Shown here: positions 7,946 to 18,219 of the stretch, one piece after another | Layout of the letters: the number at the start of each line of letters is the position of its first letter | Position numbering within the stretch: the stretch's first letter is position 1 | Assembly: GCF_003660265.1 (NCBI RefSeq) | Contig: NZ_QXQP01000015.1 | Location: 1-44,119, forward strand | Length of the DNA: 44,119 bases | Direction: 5' to 3' | Source of the DNA: Helicobacter mehlei | GTDB lineage: Bacteria > Campylobacterota > Campylobacteria > Campylobacterales > Helicobacteraceae | Program-made: the position numbers and the translations under genes | Notes under the pieces: model-generated | What the model was told of the DNA's origin: nothing | The model's input: only the letters and a program-made list of their open reading frames with translations | Database searches by the model: none

Positions 7946-10276
7946 TCAAAACTCATAGCTCAAATACACCGTAACCGAGCGGCCCGGGCCGGGCTCCCTG
8001 CCTGTGGGGCTAGTGCCAATGCCCCTAAAGTAGTATTTCATGTCAAAAATATTATTGACCTGCAGACTCCCCGTAACTTTGTGCCGTCCGCCCTGCCAAA
8101 ATGTTTGGCTGAGTTGCACATTCCACACCCAATACCAAGGCAAGAGCCCAACACTATTACAGCCAAAGCTTGCTCCATCGATCTTATAGCCAAAGTAGAA
8201 GCAAGCGGTTTGGGGTTTAGCCTGGTTGAGAATGGAGGAATAGGCACGGCTATAAAAATAGCTACTCAAACCAAAGGTAGTTTTCTTATAGGTATAGCTC
8301 ATGTCAAAGATGAATTGATTGGGGCTCACATAGGGTAATCTTTTACCCTTGAGATTAAAGGATTGATTGACAATGCCCTCAAAATAGCTAGGATTATCTT
8401 TAGCGTTGTTGGTGATGCGCGCATCAATGTAGGTATAAGCTACATGGAATTGCAAACCCCTAATGGGAGCGTAGTAAAGCTCTAATTCCACGCCCTGACT
8501 CTTAGCATCAATATCTAAGGCATTGCTCCCATACCCGCCACTATAATAGTGGTGTGCCAAAATGACAAAGTAGTTGGCATTAAAACTCAAGAGGTCTTTG
8601 TAGGAATAGCGCGACCCCACCTCAAACTCATTGAAAATTTGGTTGTAATTGGTGGAAAAAATGCTCACCGATTTGGCTTGGGGGGGGATGAAGCTACGGC
8701 GGTAGTTAAAATACATCACCCAATCTTTCAAGGGCTTGTAGCCCAAATTGAAAGCCGGGCTATACTGGTTATCGGTTTTTTTGACAACCTTAGTTTCAGT
8801 GAAGCTACCCGTATTAGGATTGACATTTTCAGGCAACACTTTTTTATAATCTAAGAATGTGTAGCGGAAGCCCGGAATGAGGGTGAGCTTACCATTAAAA
8901 AATTCCATTTTATAGCTGGCATAACCCACGATATAATTATTAAACATCTCCAAATTTTGGCTTGCTTTTTTGTCATATAAGAATCCGGACATTTGGCAAG
9001 TGCCATTATTCACAGATAGACATTCATTTTGCAAGAATCGAAACCGCATATCACTAGCCATGTAGCGCATGCCAATTTTAAAGGTGTGCCTCATGTGTTT
9101 GGTGTTTAAGGTGATATTCACATTGGGCTCAATGGCGTTGATGAGATAATTGCGGGGGTGATCGCCAATGTTATACCCCTTGTAGTTTTGATTGGTATAG
9201 ACAGGACCCAATTTAGGGTTTGTATTGACATTGAGGAAGTTGGAGTCAAATTGGAAATCCCGACTGATGTCATGCCCGTAGTAGGTGAGCGTGAAATCCC
9301 CGCCCAGTTTGTCTGTATCGCCAAAAAAGGTCTGATACACCGCCCCCCAGCGCATCGCCTTACCACTTTTTTGATTGTTGGGGCGGTTGTTTTGGAAGCG
9401 GTTTTGCTCATAAGCTTGCACACCCAAAGAGCCCGGATCGGTTAAGAAAAATTTATAATATTGGTAGTAAGCCGTGATCTTATGGTTTTCATTGATTTGG
9501 TAAATTCCATCTAAAAGGTAGTTTTGGATATTGGTGGGGCTATCCATGCGAAAACCCTGCCCGGCGATGTAATTGGCTTGGACCTGCACACCGACATGAT
9601 TATTAAACATGCCCCCGCTTTTTAAATAGGTGTTGTATAAAAAATTATTGGCAAGGGTTTGGATAAAAGATTGGTTTTTGCTAGCTGGTCCGGCAAAACC
9701 CCCATTGCTTGCCCGCCCCCAAGCCGTCATGCGCTCAGAGATTTGGTTTTCCCATTTATGAGGAATGGGCTTAGTGATGATGTTGATCACCCCGCCAAAG
9801 GCATTAGGTCCATACTGCACACTCTCCCCGCCCTTGATCACACTGATACGATCCACAGATTGGAAAGTAACCGGGAAGATGGGCATGCCAATATCCACAT
9901 AGGGCGCGACATATGCCGGAATCCCATTGATTAAGATCAATCCCGTATTGCTATGCCCCGAGCCCCCGCCCCCAAACCCGCGTATGGAGAAACTAGGCAC
10001 CGCCCCTACACCGGTGGCGTTGCGGATATGCACCCCGGGCACATTTTGCAAAGCTTCTTCAATGCTTTGGTTGGCTTGTTGGGTGAGTTGTTTGTGCGAG
10101 ATGACGGTTTGGCTACCCAAATAGTTTTTCACCTCCGGACTGCGCCAACTCTTAGGGGCTTCTTCATTGAAGCTAGCCCCTGTGGTTTCCACCCTTTGTA
10201 AGTGCTTGGTTTCAATAGCCTGTAAATTGTGCACAGACAAACACCCCCCCCAAAGAGCGACCATGACTTTTTTCAT
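7946..10276 (-). CDS. TonB-dependent outer membrane receptor (FecA/FrpB-like)
   Basis: 776 residues. An N-terminal signal peptide (about 1-20) is followed by a possible TonB box near VETTGAS. The plug domain spans about 45-165 with NVPGVHIRNATG, FSIRGFGGGG and VIKGGESVQYGPNAFGGVIN. The 22-strand barrel ends in VTVYLSYEF with the C-terminal Phe used for outer membrane insertion. Such receptors import ferric chelates, haem or nickel chelates with TonB energy. The motifs at GPNAFGGVINIIT and the size fit the FecA-like group, some of which are nickel regulated in H. pylori. The ATG has AAAGG upstream. A C8 run lies inside the gene (minus strand, plus positions 8680-8687). The substrate is not determined. 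Confidence 0.9.
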   Translation of the reverse strand: MKKVMVALWGGCLSVHNLQAIETKHLQRVETTGASFNEEAPKSWRSPEVKNYLGSQTVISHKQLTQQANQSIEEALQNVPGVHIRNATGVGAVPSFSIRGFGGGGSGHSNTGLILINGIPAYVAPYVDIGMPIFPVTFQSVDRISVIKGGESVQYGPNAFGGVINIITKPIPHKWENQISERMTAWGRASNGGFAGPASKNQSFIQTLANNFLYNTYLKSGGMFNNHVGVQVQANYIAGQGFRMDSPTNIQNYLLDGIYQINENHKITAYYQYYKFFLTDPGSLGVQAYEQNRFQNNRPNNQKSGKAMRWGAVYQTFFGDTDKLGGDFTLTYYGHDISRDFQFDSNFLNVNTNPKLGPVYTNQNYKGYNIGDHPRNYLINAIEPNVNITLNTKHMRHTFKIGMRYMASDMRFRFLQNECLSVNNGTCQMSGFLYDKKASQNLEMFNNYIVGYASYKMEFFNGKLTLIPGFRYTFLDYKKVLPENVNPNTGSFTETKVVKKTDNQYSPAFNLGYKPLKDWVMYFNYRRSFIPPQAKSVSIFSTNYNQIFNEFEVGSRYSYKDLLSFNANYFVILAHHYYSGGYGSNALDIDAKSQGVELELYYAPIRGLQFHVAYTYIDARITNNAKDNPSYFEGIVNQSFNLKGKRLPYVSPNQFIFDMSYTYKKTTFGLSSYFYSRAYSSILNQAKPQTACFYFGYKIDGASFGCNSVGLLPWYWVWNVQLSQTFWQGGRHKVTGSLQVNNIFDMKYYFRGIGTSPTGREPGPGRSVTVYLSYEF

Positions 10277-10309
10277 TAAAAACCTTTTGAAAAAAAATTA
10301 CAGATATGG

Positions 10310-10336
10310 ATTATATAAAAACAATTATAAGAATTG
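10310..10336 (-). promoter_or_regulatory. Promoter and possible operator of the TonB receptor gene
   Basis: On the minus strand TATAAT lies at 10310-10315, giving a start near 10302. Just upstream, 10322-10336 is an inverted repeat CAATTATAAGAATTG (arms CAATT/AATTG, five-base centre) in a very AT-rich stretch. Its position over the -35 region suits a metal-responsive repressor such as Fur or NikR. The match to either consensus is only partial, so the regulator is a guess. Confidence 0.4.
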
Positions 10337-10465
10337 AATTAATAATGAAAAAAGCCCTAAATTGGGCTAAGAGGGGGCATCAAGTCTGGATTTATGCGGA
10401 ACTGGGCTAAAAATTCAAAATTCTAATTTAAAACATCTTGACTTGTCAATCGGTTAATCTTTGGG

Positions 10466-10474
10466 TGGTATAAT
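10466..10474 (+). promoter_or_regulatory. Extended -10 promoter facing the tRNA cluster
   Basis: TGGTATAAT, an ideal extended -10 (hexamer 10469-10474). A TTGACT lies at 10438-10443, but its 25-base distance is too long for a standard -35. Transcription would start near 10481 and read into a hairpin-rich, non-coding stretch. Confidence 0.65.
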
Positions 10475-10480
10475 CGTCGC

Positions 10481-10690
10481 GGTTGGGCATCAAACCCACA
10501 CCGCAAAATAAAGGTTTAAGGGATTTTGATCAAATCCATTAGGAGTGGCAGAACAGCAATAAAACAGCGGAATCAATCTTCTCCAACAGCTAAAAAGATT
10601 GAGCCAATGTGAGGAACAATGCGCATTGTTTCTTTAAGGGGTGTTGCACAAACACGGCGGGTATTCTACTCGAAAAATTTTATTTTGTCA
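10481..10690 (+). ncRNA. Candidate structured RNA of unknown family
   Basis: No reading frame of note occurs here. Downstream of the TGGTATAAT promoter there are successive hairpins: GCGGTTGGG with CCCACACCGC (10479-10504), GGATTT/AAATCC (about 10520-10537), TCAATCTT/AAGATTGA (about 10573-10602), a 16-base perfect palindrome AACAATGCGCATTGTT (about 10615-10631), and GTGTT/AACAC (about 10641-10656), ending at an AT-rich run. This fits a small RNA or a structured leader. I compared it by eye with tmRNA, RNase P RNA, SRP RNA and the cobalamin riboswitch and saw no convincing match. 6S RNA has the right size, but I cannot draw its long closing stem. The strand is inferred from the promoter, and the ends are approximate. 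Confidence 0.4.
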
Positions 10691-10743
10691 AGACTTTTAG
10701 AAGTGATTCTGAGTTGGTGTCTTGTTATTTTAGCCCCCATTCC

Positions 10744-10772
10744 TTGACAACACAGCAAATTTAAGCTAAAAT
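10744..10772 (+). promoter_or_regulatory. Promoter of the tRNA cluster
   Basis: TTGACA at 10744-10749, a 17-base spacer, and TAAAAT at 10767-10772. The start would be near 10780, about 15 bases before tRNA-Pro. This is the best two-element promoter in the window. Confidence 0.75.
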
Positions 10773-10792
10773 GGGCGTTTGTTTGTGAGAAT

Positions 10793-10871
<79 letters not shown>

Positions 10872-10885
10872 GTCTTCTTTAAAAT

Positions 10886-10963
10886 GGTGGGTGTAGCTCA
10901 GTTGGTTAGAGCACCAGATTGTGGTCCTGGGGGTCGTGGGTTCAAGCCCCATCACCCACCCCA
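10886..10963 (+). tRNA. tRNA-His (anticodon GTG)
   Basis: 78 nt including CCA. The acceptor GTGGGTG/CACCCAC is preceded by the encoded extra G(-1) at 10886 that marks tRNA-His, opposite C73. The anticodon loop is TTGTGGT. The last anticodon-stem pair is an A-C mismatch. Confidence 0.95.
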
Positions 10964-11003
10964 TTAACAAACTCCCTTTTTTCTTACAAAATTTTACTTT
11001 TAT

Positions 11004-11080
11004 GCGCTTGTAGCTCAATTGGATAGAGCACCAGACTTCGGATCTGGGGGTTAGGGGTTCGACTCCCTTCAAGCGTACCA
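11004..11080 (+). tRNA. tRNA-Arg (anticodon TCG)
   Basis: 77 nt including CCA. Acceptor GCGCTTG/CAAGCGT, anticodon stem CCAGA/TCTGG with loop CTTCGGA, T-loop TTCGACT. It shares its acceptor stem with the next tRNA-Arg. Confidence 0.95.
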
Positions 11081-11086
11081 CCCCGT

Positions 11087-11163
11087 GCGCTTGTAGCTCA
11101 GCTGGATAGAGCAACGGCCTTCTAAGCCGTAGGCCGCAGGTTCAAGTCCTGCCAAGCGTACCA
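11087..11163 (+). tRNA. tRNA-Arg (anticodon TCT)
   Basis: 77 nt including CCA. Acceptor GCGCTTG/CAAGCGT, anticodon stem ACGGC/GCCGT with loop CTTCTAA. It starts six bases after the previous tRNA. The very similar acceptor and D arms suggest an old duplication. Confidence 0.95.
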
Positions 11164-11308
11164 CCCTTTGTTTCAAATCTTAACACCTCATTTGGCACGG
11201 CTTTTTGCGATCCTAGCAGGCAAGGATCATTAACCCAAGTATTTTATACTCCACAAGTTAGGTTATTTGTCTGCACAATTAGCCACAATTCTTATTAATG
11301 GAGCCCAC

Positions 11309-14300
11309 ATGCAACAACCTGCTAGTGAAATCATCCAATCTGCCCTTGCCCTTGCTAGGACCCTGCAAACCAAGATCACGCAACACTTGAGCAGTGAGGA
11401 ACGATCCTTCCATGCCAAAATGCAAAAACTCTTGAACAATCCCGCGCATAAGGTTATGCTCATTGAGTTGCTGGATCGTAGCTTTAGAGCTCATAGTAAC
11501 CACGCGCGCTTTGATTTCATTGAATACACACTTAAGAAATACGGCATTGCGGATTTTTTCACCAGCTTTGAAAAGTTGTTGCTGGCGGGCTTTTTGAGCG
11601 TGGGCAAGCTTGCCCCCTCCATGAGCGTGCCTTTTTTTGTCAATCGGATTCGCCATGACACAAAAGGGTTGGTCTTAGATGAGAGTAGCGATAGCCTCAA
11701 AAGCATGATTGAAAAACGCGAAGCTGAGCACATCACGCTGAATATCAATTTGATTGGTGAGGAAGTGTTGGGGGAATCGGAGGCGGCTTACCGCATGCAC
11801 AAATACCAAGAGGCGATCAAGTCTAGCTACATCAAATACATTTCTATCAAGATCACCACGATTTTTTCCCAAATTAATATCATTGACTTTGAGAGCTCTA
11901 AAGAAGAGGTGGTTAAGCGCCTAGACACCCTCTATGCCCTAGCCCTAGAGCAAAAAAAAGAACATGGGATTGACAAGTTCATTAACCTAGACATGGAGGA
12001 GTTTAGGGATTTAGAGCTCACGGTGGAGTCTTTTATGGAGTCTATCACCAAATTCCCCATCAGTGCCGGAATCGTGTTGCAAGCCTATATCCCCGACTCT
12101 TATGCCTACTTGCAAAAACTGCATGCCTTTTCTAAAGAAAGAGTGCTCAATAACCTCCCTCCCATTAAGATTCGCTTTGTCAAGGGAGCGAATATGGAGA
12201 GCGAAGAAACCATCGCCTCAATCAAGGGCTGGGAGCTCCCCACTTTCACACGTAAACAAGACACCGACTCCAACTACAATAAAATGCTAGATTTTGTGCT
12301 GGAGAATGAAAATTACAAATACATCCAAATTGGGATCGCCTCGCATAACCTCTTTGAGATCGCCTACGCTTATACGCGTATCCACACTTTAAATGATCCA
12401 GTAGCCCTAGAGCATTTTAGCTTTGAGATGTTGGAGGGCATGAGTTTGCAGGCTAGCCTAGAACTTAAAGAGATGCACAAGCTCATTTTATACGCGCCCG
12501 TGTGCGATGAAAAGCATTTTAATAACGCCATCGCCTACTTGGTGCGCCGTTTAGATGAAAACACCGCGGCCGATAACTTCATGAAAGCCTTTTTTAATCT
12601 CAGCGTGGGATCGCCGGCATGGAAAGATCAAGAGGAGCGGTTTTTAAAGAGCTTGGCGGGCATAGAGACCTTGGATAGCACCACACACCGCAAGCAGGAT
12701 CGCAATATCCACCAAGCTAGCCACTCTGCCTACCCCAACAACCCCTTTAAAAATGAGAGTGACACCGATTTTATTTTGAAGGCTAATCGGGAATGGGCTA
12801 AAAAAGTTGTGGATAAGGCTAGGAATGCCCCCATTGTCGAACTTGCCCCCATCATTGGTAGAGAATATAACCTTAAAAGCCTCAAAATGATCGATGTCCT
12901 AGACAAGATTGCGCATAAAAAGATCGCCACTATTAGCCTAGCTAATGAAAACCTCATCCAAGAGGCCTTAGAATCGGCCAAAGAGAGCACCTTTGGGCAT
13001 AAATCTTTAAGCGAAATCCATGCGATCTTAGCCCAAGTGGCGCAAAATTTTAGGGACAGACGGGGGGATTTGATAGGTCTATGCGCTTTAGAAGTGGGGA
13101 AAACCCTCATCGAGAGTGATGCGGAAGTGAGCGAGGCGATTGACTTTTTGGAATTTTACCCCCATAGTTTGCAAAAACTCCTAGAGGAGCACCCCCATAT
13201 CCGCTTTAAGCCCAAGGGGATCGGCGTGGTGGTCGCCCCGTGGAACTTCCCCATCGGAATCTCTGTAGGCACAATTGCTGCCCCGCTGGCTGGGGGTAAT
13301 GCCGTGATTTACAAGCCCTCCAGCCTTAGCGCGGTGGTGGGTTATCGCTTGTGTGAATGCTTTTGGGATGCGGGCGTGCCCAGAGACACACTCATTTACT
13401 TACCCGCTAGGGGCGAGGACATTAGCAAGCACCTTTTAAAAGACCCCGCCATTAGTTTTGCCGTGCTCACCGGCTCAGAGGATACAGCGTATCGCATGCT
13501 CCAAGCTAACCCCACCTTACATTTGAGTGCAGAGACGGGGGGTAAGAACGCCACCATTGTTACCAAAATGGCCGATCGCGATCAAGCGGTTAAAAATATC
13601 ATCCATTCGGCCTTCAGCAATTCGGGGCAAAAATGTTCCGCCACTTCGCTGTTGATCTTGGAGGAGGAGATTTACAATGACCCAGATTTCAAACGCGCCT
13701 TAGTAGATGCGACCAAGTCCATGAGTGTAGGCGACCCCCTAGAACTCAAGCACAAGATTGGCACGCTAGCCGATGTTCCAGATGCTAAGGTGCAAAAGGC
13801 GTTAAACCATATTGGCGAGCATGAAGAGTGGGTGTTGCAACCCGAGTTTGTGGATAATAACCCCTACTTGATGAAACCCTGTATCAAATACGGCACCAAG
13901 TCTGGGGATTACACCCACACCACCGAGCTTTTTGTGCCCTTGCTCTCCGTGATGCGGGCCAAGGACCTTAAAGAGGCCATTGAGATTGCCAATGCAACTG
14001 GATATGGCTTAACCGGGGCTTTAGAGTCTCTAGATGAGCGCGAATGGGAGTATTATGCCGAGCATATTGAGGTGGGGAATGTCTATATCAACAAGCCCAG
14101 CACCGGAGCGATTGTCTTGCGCCAACCCTTTGGGGGGATTAAAAAATCCGCTGTGGGACTAGGGCGCAAGGTGGGGATTTACAACTATGTTACCCAGTTT
14201 GTAGAGATTGGAGAATTGCCCAATGCAACCCCCATTACCGATGTGAGCGCGACTCCCTTTATCCAAGCCTTGGAGTCTTTTAACCAGCACCACCAAAATG

Positions 14301-14860
14301 CACACAACCAAATCGTGCAAATGGCTAAAAGTTATGCCCACTACGAGCAACACGAGTTTAACCAAAAAAGGGATTTTGTGCAGATCCGCGGTGAGGAGAA
14401 TTGGTTTTCTTATACCAAAGTTTCTAGCATTGGCTACCGCGTGCGCCCTGAAGATGGCTTATTGGAACTCTTTAGCGTCTTGATGGGGGCTGCGGTGAGT
14501 CAAATCCCCTTAACTATCAGCTTATCTAGCGATGTGGATAATCTGCATTTTGCCACGCTCTTAGAGTGCTTGGAATATATCAAGCACCACTTCAACCCCA
14601 CCATTTGCTACGAGAGTTTGGAGGACTTTTGTGCCAAATTGGGCGATTTTGGGCGCATACGCTACTTTGGTAGAAATTTAGACGCACTCTACCAGGCCAG
14701 TGCAGATTTAGGTATTGTAGTGGCCAATGCCAAACCTCTAACCTGTGGGCGTTTTGAGCTACTCAATTACCATCTAGAAAAATCAGTCAGCATTTCTTAC
14801 CACCGCTATGGAAATTTGGGTGCACGCGGGCTTAAAGCAAAGGACGCGCATGCACATTAG
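11309..14860 (+). CDS. putA: Bifunctional proline dehydrogenase / P5C dehydrogenase
   Basis: 1,183 residues from the ATG at 11309, preferred over an upstream TTG because GGAG lies 5-8 bases before it. The length matches H. pylori PutA (about 1,185). It oxidises proline to glutamate in two steps. The FAD-binding proline dehydrogenase barrel spans about 120-450, including [15 protein letters not shown]. The aldehyde dehydrogenase part spans about 520-990, with APWNFPIG, the [10 protein letters not shown] segment and the catalytic Cys in [13 protein letters not shown]. There is no ribbon-helix-helix DNA-binding domain, so it does not act as its own repressor as in E. coli. A -10 TATACT lies at 11245-11250. 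The 3' end overlaps putP by 11 nt. Confidence 0.96.
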   Translation: MQQPASEIIQSALALARTLQTKITQHLSSEERSFHAKMQKLLNNPAHKVMLIELLDRSFRAHSNHARFDFIEYTLKKYGIADFFTSFEKLLLAGFLSVGKLAPSMSVPFFVNRIRHDTKGLVLDESSDSLKSMIEKREAEHITLNINLIGEEVLGESEAAYRMHKYQEAIKSSYIKYISIKITTIFSQINIIDFESSKEEVVKRLDTLYALALEQKKEHGIDKFINLDMEEFRDLELTVESFMESITKFPISAGIVLQAYIPDSYAYLQKLHAFSKERVLNNLPPIKIRFVKGANMESEETIASIKGWELPTFTRKQDTDSNYNKMLDFVLENENYKYIQIGIASHNLFEIAYAYTRIHTLNDPVALEHFSFEMLEGMSLQASLELKEMHKLILYAPVCDEKHFNNAIAYLVRRLDENTAADNFMKAFFNLSVGSPAWKDQEERFLKSLAGIETLDSTTHRKQDRNIHQASHSAYPNNPFKNESDTDFILKANREWAKKVVDKARNAPIVELAPIIGREYNLKSLKMIDVLDKIAHKKIATISLANENLIQEALESAKESTFGHKSLSEIHAILAQVAQNFRDRRGDLIGLCALEVGKTLIESDAEVSEAIDFLEFYPHSLQKLLEEHPHIRFKPKGIGVVVAPWNFPIGISVGTIAAPLAGGNAVIYKPSSLSAVVGYRLCECFWDAGVPRDTLIYLPARGEDISKHLLKDPAISFAVLTGSEDTAYRMLQANPTLHLSAETGGKNATIVTKMADRDQAVKNIIHSAFSNSGQKCSATSLLILEEEIYNDPDFKRALVDATKSMSVGDPLELKHKIGTLADVPDAKVQKALNHIGEHEEWVLQPEFVDNNPYLMKPCIKYGTKSGDYTHTTELFVPLLSVMRAKDLKEAIEIANATGYGLTGALESLDEREWEYYAEHIEVGNVYINKPSTGAIVLRQPFGGIKKSAVGLGRKVGIYNYVTQFVEIGELPNATPITDVSATPFIQALESFNQHHQNAHNQIVQMAKSYAHYEQHEFNQKRDFVQIRGEENWFSYTKVSSIGYRVRPEDGLLELFSVLMGAAVSQIPLTISLSSDVDNLHFATLLECLEYIKHHFNPTICYESLEDFCAKLGDFGRIRYFGRNLDALYQASADLGIVVANAKPLTCGRFELLNYHLEKSVSISYHRYGNLGARGLKAKDAHAH

Positions 14861-16325
14861 CTACCAGATTTTAATCGTCTTTGTGCTCTATTCGGTTTTG
14901 ATGCTTTACATTGGGTTTTATTTTTACCGCAAGAATGAAACCACCGAAGATTATTTTTTGGGCGATCGCTCCATGGGACCTGTGATTAGTGCCTTAAGTG
15001 CGGGGGCAAGCGATATGAGCGGGTGGCTTTTAATGGGCTTGCCCGGGGCGTTGTATGTGGGCGGGTTGGTCAATAGCCATATTGCCATTGGATTAACCAT
15101 TGGGGCGTTTATCAACTGGTCGCTGGTGGCTAAACGCCTGCGAGTCTATACCAGCGTGATCGCCAATTCGATCACCATCCCGGATTACTTTGAAACCCGC
15201 TTTAGCGATGACAAGCACATTCTGCGCTTCATCTCGGCGATCGTGATCTTGATTTTTTTTACTTTTTATGTTTCCTCAGGGCTGGTGAGTGGGGCTAAAC
15301 TCTTTGAAGCCACCTTTGGGGTCAAATACACCCATGCCCTTATTGTGGGCACTTTGATCATTGTTACCTACACCTTTTTAGGGGGCTATAAGGCGGTGTG
15401 TTGGACAGACTTAATCCAAGGCTTGCTCATGATGGGTGCGCTCATTGTGGTGCCCTGCATGATGCTCTACCACTTGGGTGGATTTGAGGCGGGTTTTGCC
15501 ACGATTGCCAAAATCAAGCCTGAAAATCTCACCTTTTTACAGGGGACTTCTATTGTGGCGGTGATCTCTAGTTTGGCGTGGGGCTTGGGCTATTTTGGAC
15601 AACCCCATATTTTGGTGCGTTTCATGTCGATTCGCTCCATCAAAGAGATTCCCCAAGCAACCGCCATTGGGATTGGCTGGATGGGGATTAGTCTAGCGGG
15701 GTCTTGCTTGATTGGGCTCTTGGGTGTAGCGTATGTGACTAAATTCCATCTCAACTTAGCCGATCCGGAAAAAATCTTCATTGAAATGAGCGCAACCCTA
15801 TTTAACCCTTGGATGAGCGGGATTCTCTTAAGCGCAATCTTAGCGGCTGTGATGAGCACGGCTAGCTCCCAGCTTTTAGTGAGCTCCTCAACCATCGCTG
15901 AGGATTTTTATGCCAAAGTCTTTAACAAGCAAGCCCCGGTTAAAACCGTTATGGTGGTCAGCCGCGCCTCTGTGCTAGCCGTGGCGTGTATTGCCTTTTT
16001 TATCTCTCAAGATCGCAACGCTAGCGTGCTTAAAATCGTGTCTTATGCGTGGGCGGGCTTTGGGGCCAGTTTTGGAACCGTGATCCTCTTTTCGCTCTTT
16101 TGGGCGCGCATGACACGCCTAGGGGCGATTATGGGCATGGTCTTTGGGGCGGGCATGGTGATCTTATATGATAAATTTGGCAAGGGCTTTTTGGACATTT
16201 ATGAGATCGTGCCCGGATTTTTGGCTAGCTCTTTGGCCATCATTATTTTTAGTTTGCTAAGTCCCGTGCGTCCGGGCACAAAAGAGGCCTTTGATCGGGT
16301 GATGCAAGAGATCAGAAAGGGGTAA
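14850..16325 (+). CDS. putP: Sodium/proline symporter
   Basis: 491 residues from the ATG at 14850 (AAAGGA just upstream). H. pylori PutP is close to this size. An in-frame ATG at 14808 would lie inside putA without a good ribosome site. It has about 13 hydrophobic segments of the solute:sodium symporter family, with the conserved early region [20 protein letters not shown] and [13 protein letters not shown]. It brings proline into the cell for PutA. The overlap with putA means the two are translated from one transcript. Proline is abundant in gastric fluid and a main respiratory substrate of gastric helicobacters. Confidence 0.95.
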   Translation: MHISYQILIVFVLYSVLMLYIGFYFYRKNETTEDYFLGDRSMGPVISALSAGASDMSGWLLMGLPGALYVGGLVNSHIAIGLTIGAFINWSLVAKRLRVYTSVIANSITIPDYFETRFSDDKHILRFISAIVILIFFTFYVSSGLVSGAKLFEATFGVKYTHALIVGTLIIVTYTFLGGYKAVCWTDLIQGLLMMGALIVVPCMMLYHLGGFEAGFATIAKIKPENLTFLQGTSIVAVISSLAWGLGYFGQPHILVRFMSIRSIKEIPQATAIGIGWMGISLAGSCLIGLLGVAYVTKFHLNLADPEKIFIEMSATLFNPWMSGILLSAILAAVMSTASSQLLVSSSTIAEDFYAKVFNKQAPVKTVMVVSRASVLAVACIAFFISQDRNASVLKIVSYAWAGFGASFGTVILFSLFWARMTRLGAIMGMVFGAGMVILYDKFGKGFLDIYEIVPGFLASSLAIIIFSLLSPVRPGTKEAFDRVMQEIRKG

Positions 16326-16365
16326 CCCACCCCATAGTATAGTTGGCTATCATGAAGGGCTGACC

Positions 16366-18219
16366 TTGTTTTACACCATTGCTCCCTTTGCTAAAACCAA
16401 GCCCCTAACCTATGAAAGCCAAGCAAGCCTAGAGATAGGTGCTTTGGTCAAAATCCCCCTCCAAAAACGCCAAGTTTTAGGCGTGGTGCTAGGAGAGTGC
16501 CCTAAGCCCCAGTTTGCATGCAAGCTAGCCACCCCCACCAACACCTATTTTAACCCCCACCAAATGCTACTATTACGCTTCATCACGCATTATTATTGTG
16601 CAGAACTAGGCGTGGTTGCACCCCTATTTTACCCCTTTAAAAACCCCCCTCTACCCCCCATCCAGAGCACTAGTCCCTGCCCACAAACCCCACTAAGCCC
16701 TGCCCAACAAGAAGCCTATCAAGCCCTCCACCCCCTCAAACAAGCCTTACTTTTTGGGGATACGGGCAGTGGCAAGAGTCATATTTACGCCCATCTGATC
16801 GCAAGCAAGCTTTCAGAAAGGTCAAGCGCGCTTTTGTTACTCCCCGAAATTGCTCTAACCCCCCAGCTTTACCGCACGCTTTTAGACAACTTTGGATCGT
16901 TGGTGGGTTTGTGGCATAGCAAGCTCAAGCCAGCACAAAGAACAGAACTTTTAGACAAACTACACCGCCAGCAAGTGCGTATCGTGGTGGGCACGCGCAG
17001 CGCGCTTTTTTTGCCCATGCCAAATCTAGGACTCATCATCATCGATGAAGAGCATGATCATTCTTACAAATCCAACCAAGCCCCCTACTACCACGCCCGC
17101 GACAGTGCCCTCTATCTCTCCACCAAAATGCCCATCCAAGTGATTCTAGGTTCAGCCACCCCTAGTTTGCGTAGTTACTACATGGCGCAAAAAAACCAGC
17201 ACTTGGTGCGTTTAAAGGGGCGTTTTTTTGACACGCATAAAGAAATCATCTTTGAAGATCACAACAGCGCGATCACCCCTTTTTTATGCGCGCATTTGCA
17301 AGAGGCTTTGGATCACAAGCAACAAAGCATGATTTTTGTGCCCACCCGGGCGCATTTTAAAAAACTCTTGTGCCAAGCGTGCGGGCAGGGGGTGTGTTGC
17401 CCTTTTTGCAGTGTCAATATGAGCTTACACCTCAAAGATCAATGCATGCGTTGCCACTATTGCCAACACAGCGAACAGATTCCCAGTATTTGCCCTCACT
17501 GCCAACATGATTTATTGCAGGGCAAACGCATGGGTACGCAGCAGATTAAAAAAGAATTAGAAGAACTCCTACCCCATGCCCGCATAGGCATTTTAGACAA
17601 GGATCACACCCACACTAATACCCAAATCCAGCACATCTTAGACGCGCTCAAAGCCCAAGAAATAGACATCTTAATTGGCACGCAAATGATCGCCAAGGGG
17701 CATGATTACCCCCAAGTGAATTTGGCTATTATTTTGGGTCTAGATGAAATCTTGCACAATGGGAGTTATGCTAGCTTTGAACAGGGGGTGAGCTTGATGC
17801 ACCAAATTGCCGGGCGCAGTGCCCGTAAAAACAAGGGGAAGGTTTTGATCCAAACACGCAATCAAGCTTTTTTAAGCCCTTATATCCAAGATTATGAAGT
17901 GTTTTTGCAAGAGGAGCTTAAAATGCGCGTGCCAAGCTTCCCCCCCTTTAAACGCCTAGCCCAGCTAACCTTTAGCGCATCCAGTGAGCTCAAGGCTCAA
18001 GAAAAGATGCAGGCTATGCTAACACACATCGAGTCGATTTTACCCCTCGGTGTGCAGGTTTTAGGGGCAGGCCCTGCACGCGTGGCTAAGATCGCCAAGT
18101 CTTACCGCTATGAAATTTTATTAAGTGCAAGCTTAACGCCCTCTTTACTGCAAATGTTGCACCAACTCCAAGAACTCAAAGCAGATTTTAAAATTGTGCT
18201 AGACCCCCTAGACATTTAG
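16366..18219 (+). CDS. priA: Primosomal replication helicase PriA
   Basis: 617 residues from a TTG start with GAAGGG upstream and a -10 TATAGT at 16338-16343. It restarts stalled replication forks. A DNA-binding N-terminal part is followed by the helicase core: Walker A GDTGSGKS (131-138) and DEEH box (227-230). The zinc module lies around 330-385 with paired cysteines in LCQACGQGVCCPFC and CMRCHYCQ, then CPHCQ. Motifs V/VI include GTQMIAKGHDYP and HQIAGRSAR. The family is often 650-730 residues, so this is a short version as in H. pylori. Its last 12 bases overlap the end of rsmE on the other strand. Confidence 0.95.
   Translation: MFYTIAPFAKTKPLTYESQASLEIGALVKIPLQKRQVLGVVLGECPKPQFACKLATPTNTYFNPHQMLLLRFITHYYCAELGVVAPLFYPFKNPPLPPIQSTSPCPQTPLSPAQQEAYQALHPLKQALLFGDTGSGKSHIYAHLIASKLSERSSALLLLPEIALTPQLYRTLLDNFGSLVGLWHSKLKPAQRTELLDKLHRQQVRIVVGTRSALFLPMPNLGLIIIDEEHDHSYKSNQAPYYHARDSALYLSTKMPIQVILGSATPSLRSYYMAQKNQHLVRLKGRFFDTHKEIIFEDHNSAITPFLCAHLQEALDHKQQSMIFVPTRAHFKKLLCQACGQGVCCPFCSVNMSLHLKDQCMRCHYCQHSEQIPSICPHCQHDLLQGKRMGTQQIKKELEELLPHARIGILDKDHTHTNTQIQHILDALKAQEIDILIGTQMIAKGHDYPQVNLAIILGLDEILHNGSYASFEQGVSLMHQIAGRSARKNKGKVLIQTRNQAFLSPYIQDYEVFLQEELKMRVPSFPPFKRLAQLTFSASSELKAQEKMQAMLTHIESILPLGVQVLGAGPARVAKIAKSYRYEILLSASLTPSLLQMLHQLQELKADFKIVLDPLDI

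Noticed and set aside
7928-8338. Plus-strand frame opposite the TonB receptor end
   Set aside because: It overlaps a convincing receptor barrel on the other strand and has no ribosome site.
8680-8687. C8 run in the TonB receptor gene as a second phase-variation tract
   Set aside because: The frame is intact and eight bases is short. It may vary, but nothing here shows it.
10520-10640. Short peptides in the hairpin-rich stretch, considered as AapA-like toxins
   Set aside because: The longest minus-strand peptide (about 17 residues) lacks the basic, hydrophobic pattern of that family.
10481-10690. tmRNA, RNase P RNA, SRP RNA or cobalamin riboswitch
   Set aside because: None of their conserved segments could be found by eye on either strand.
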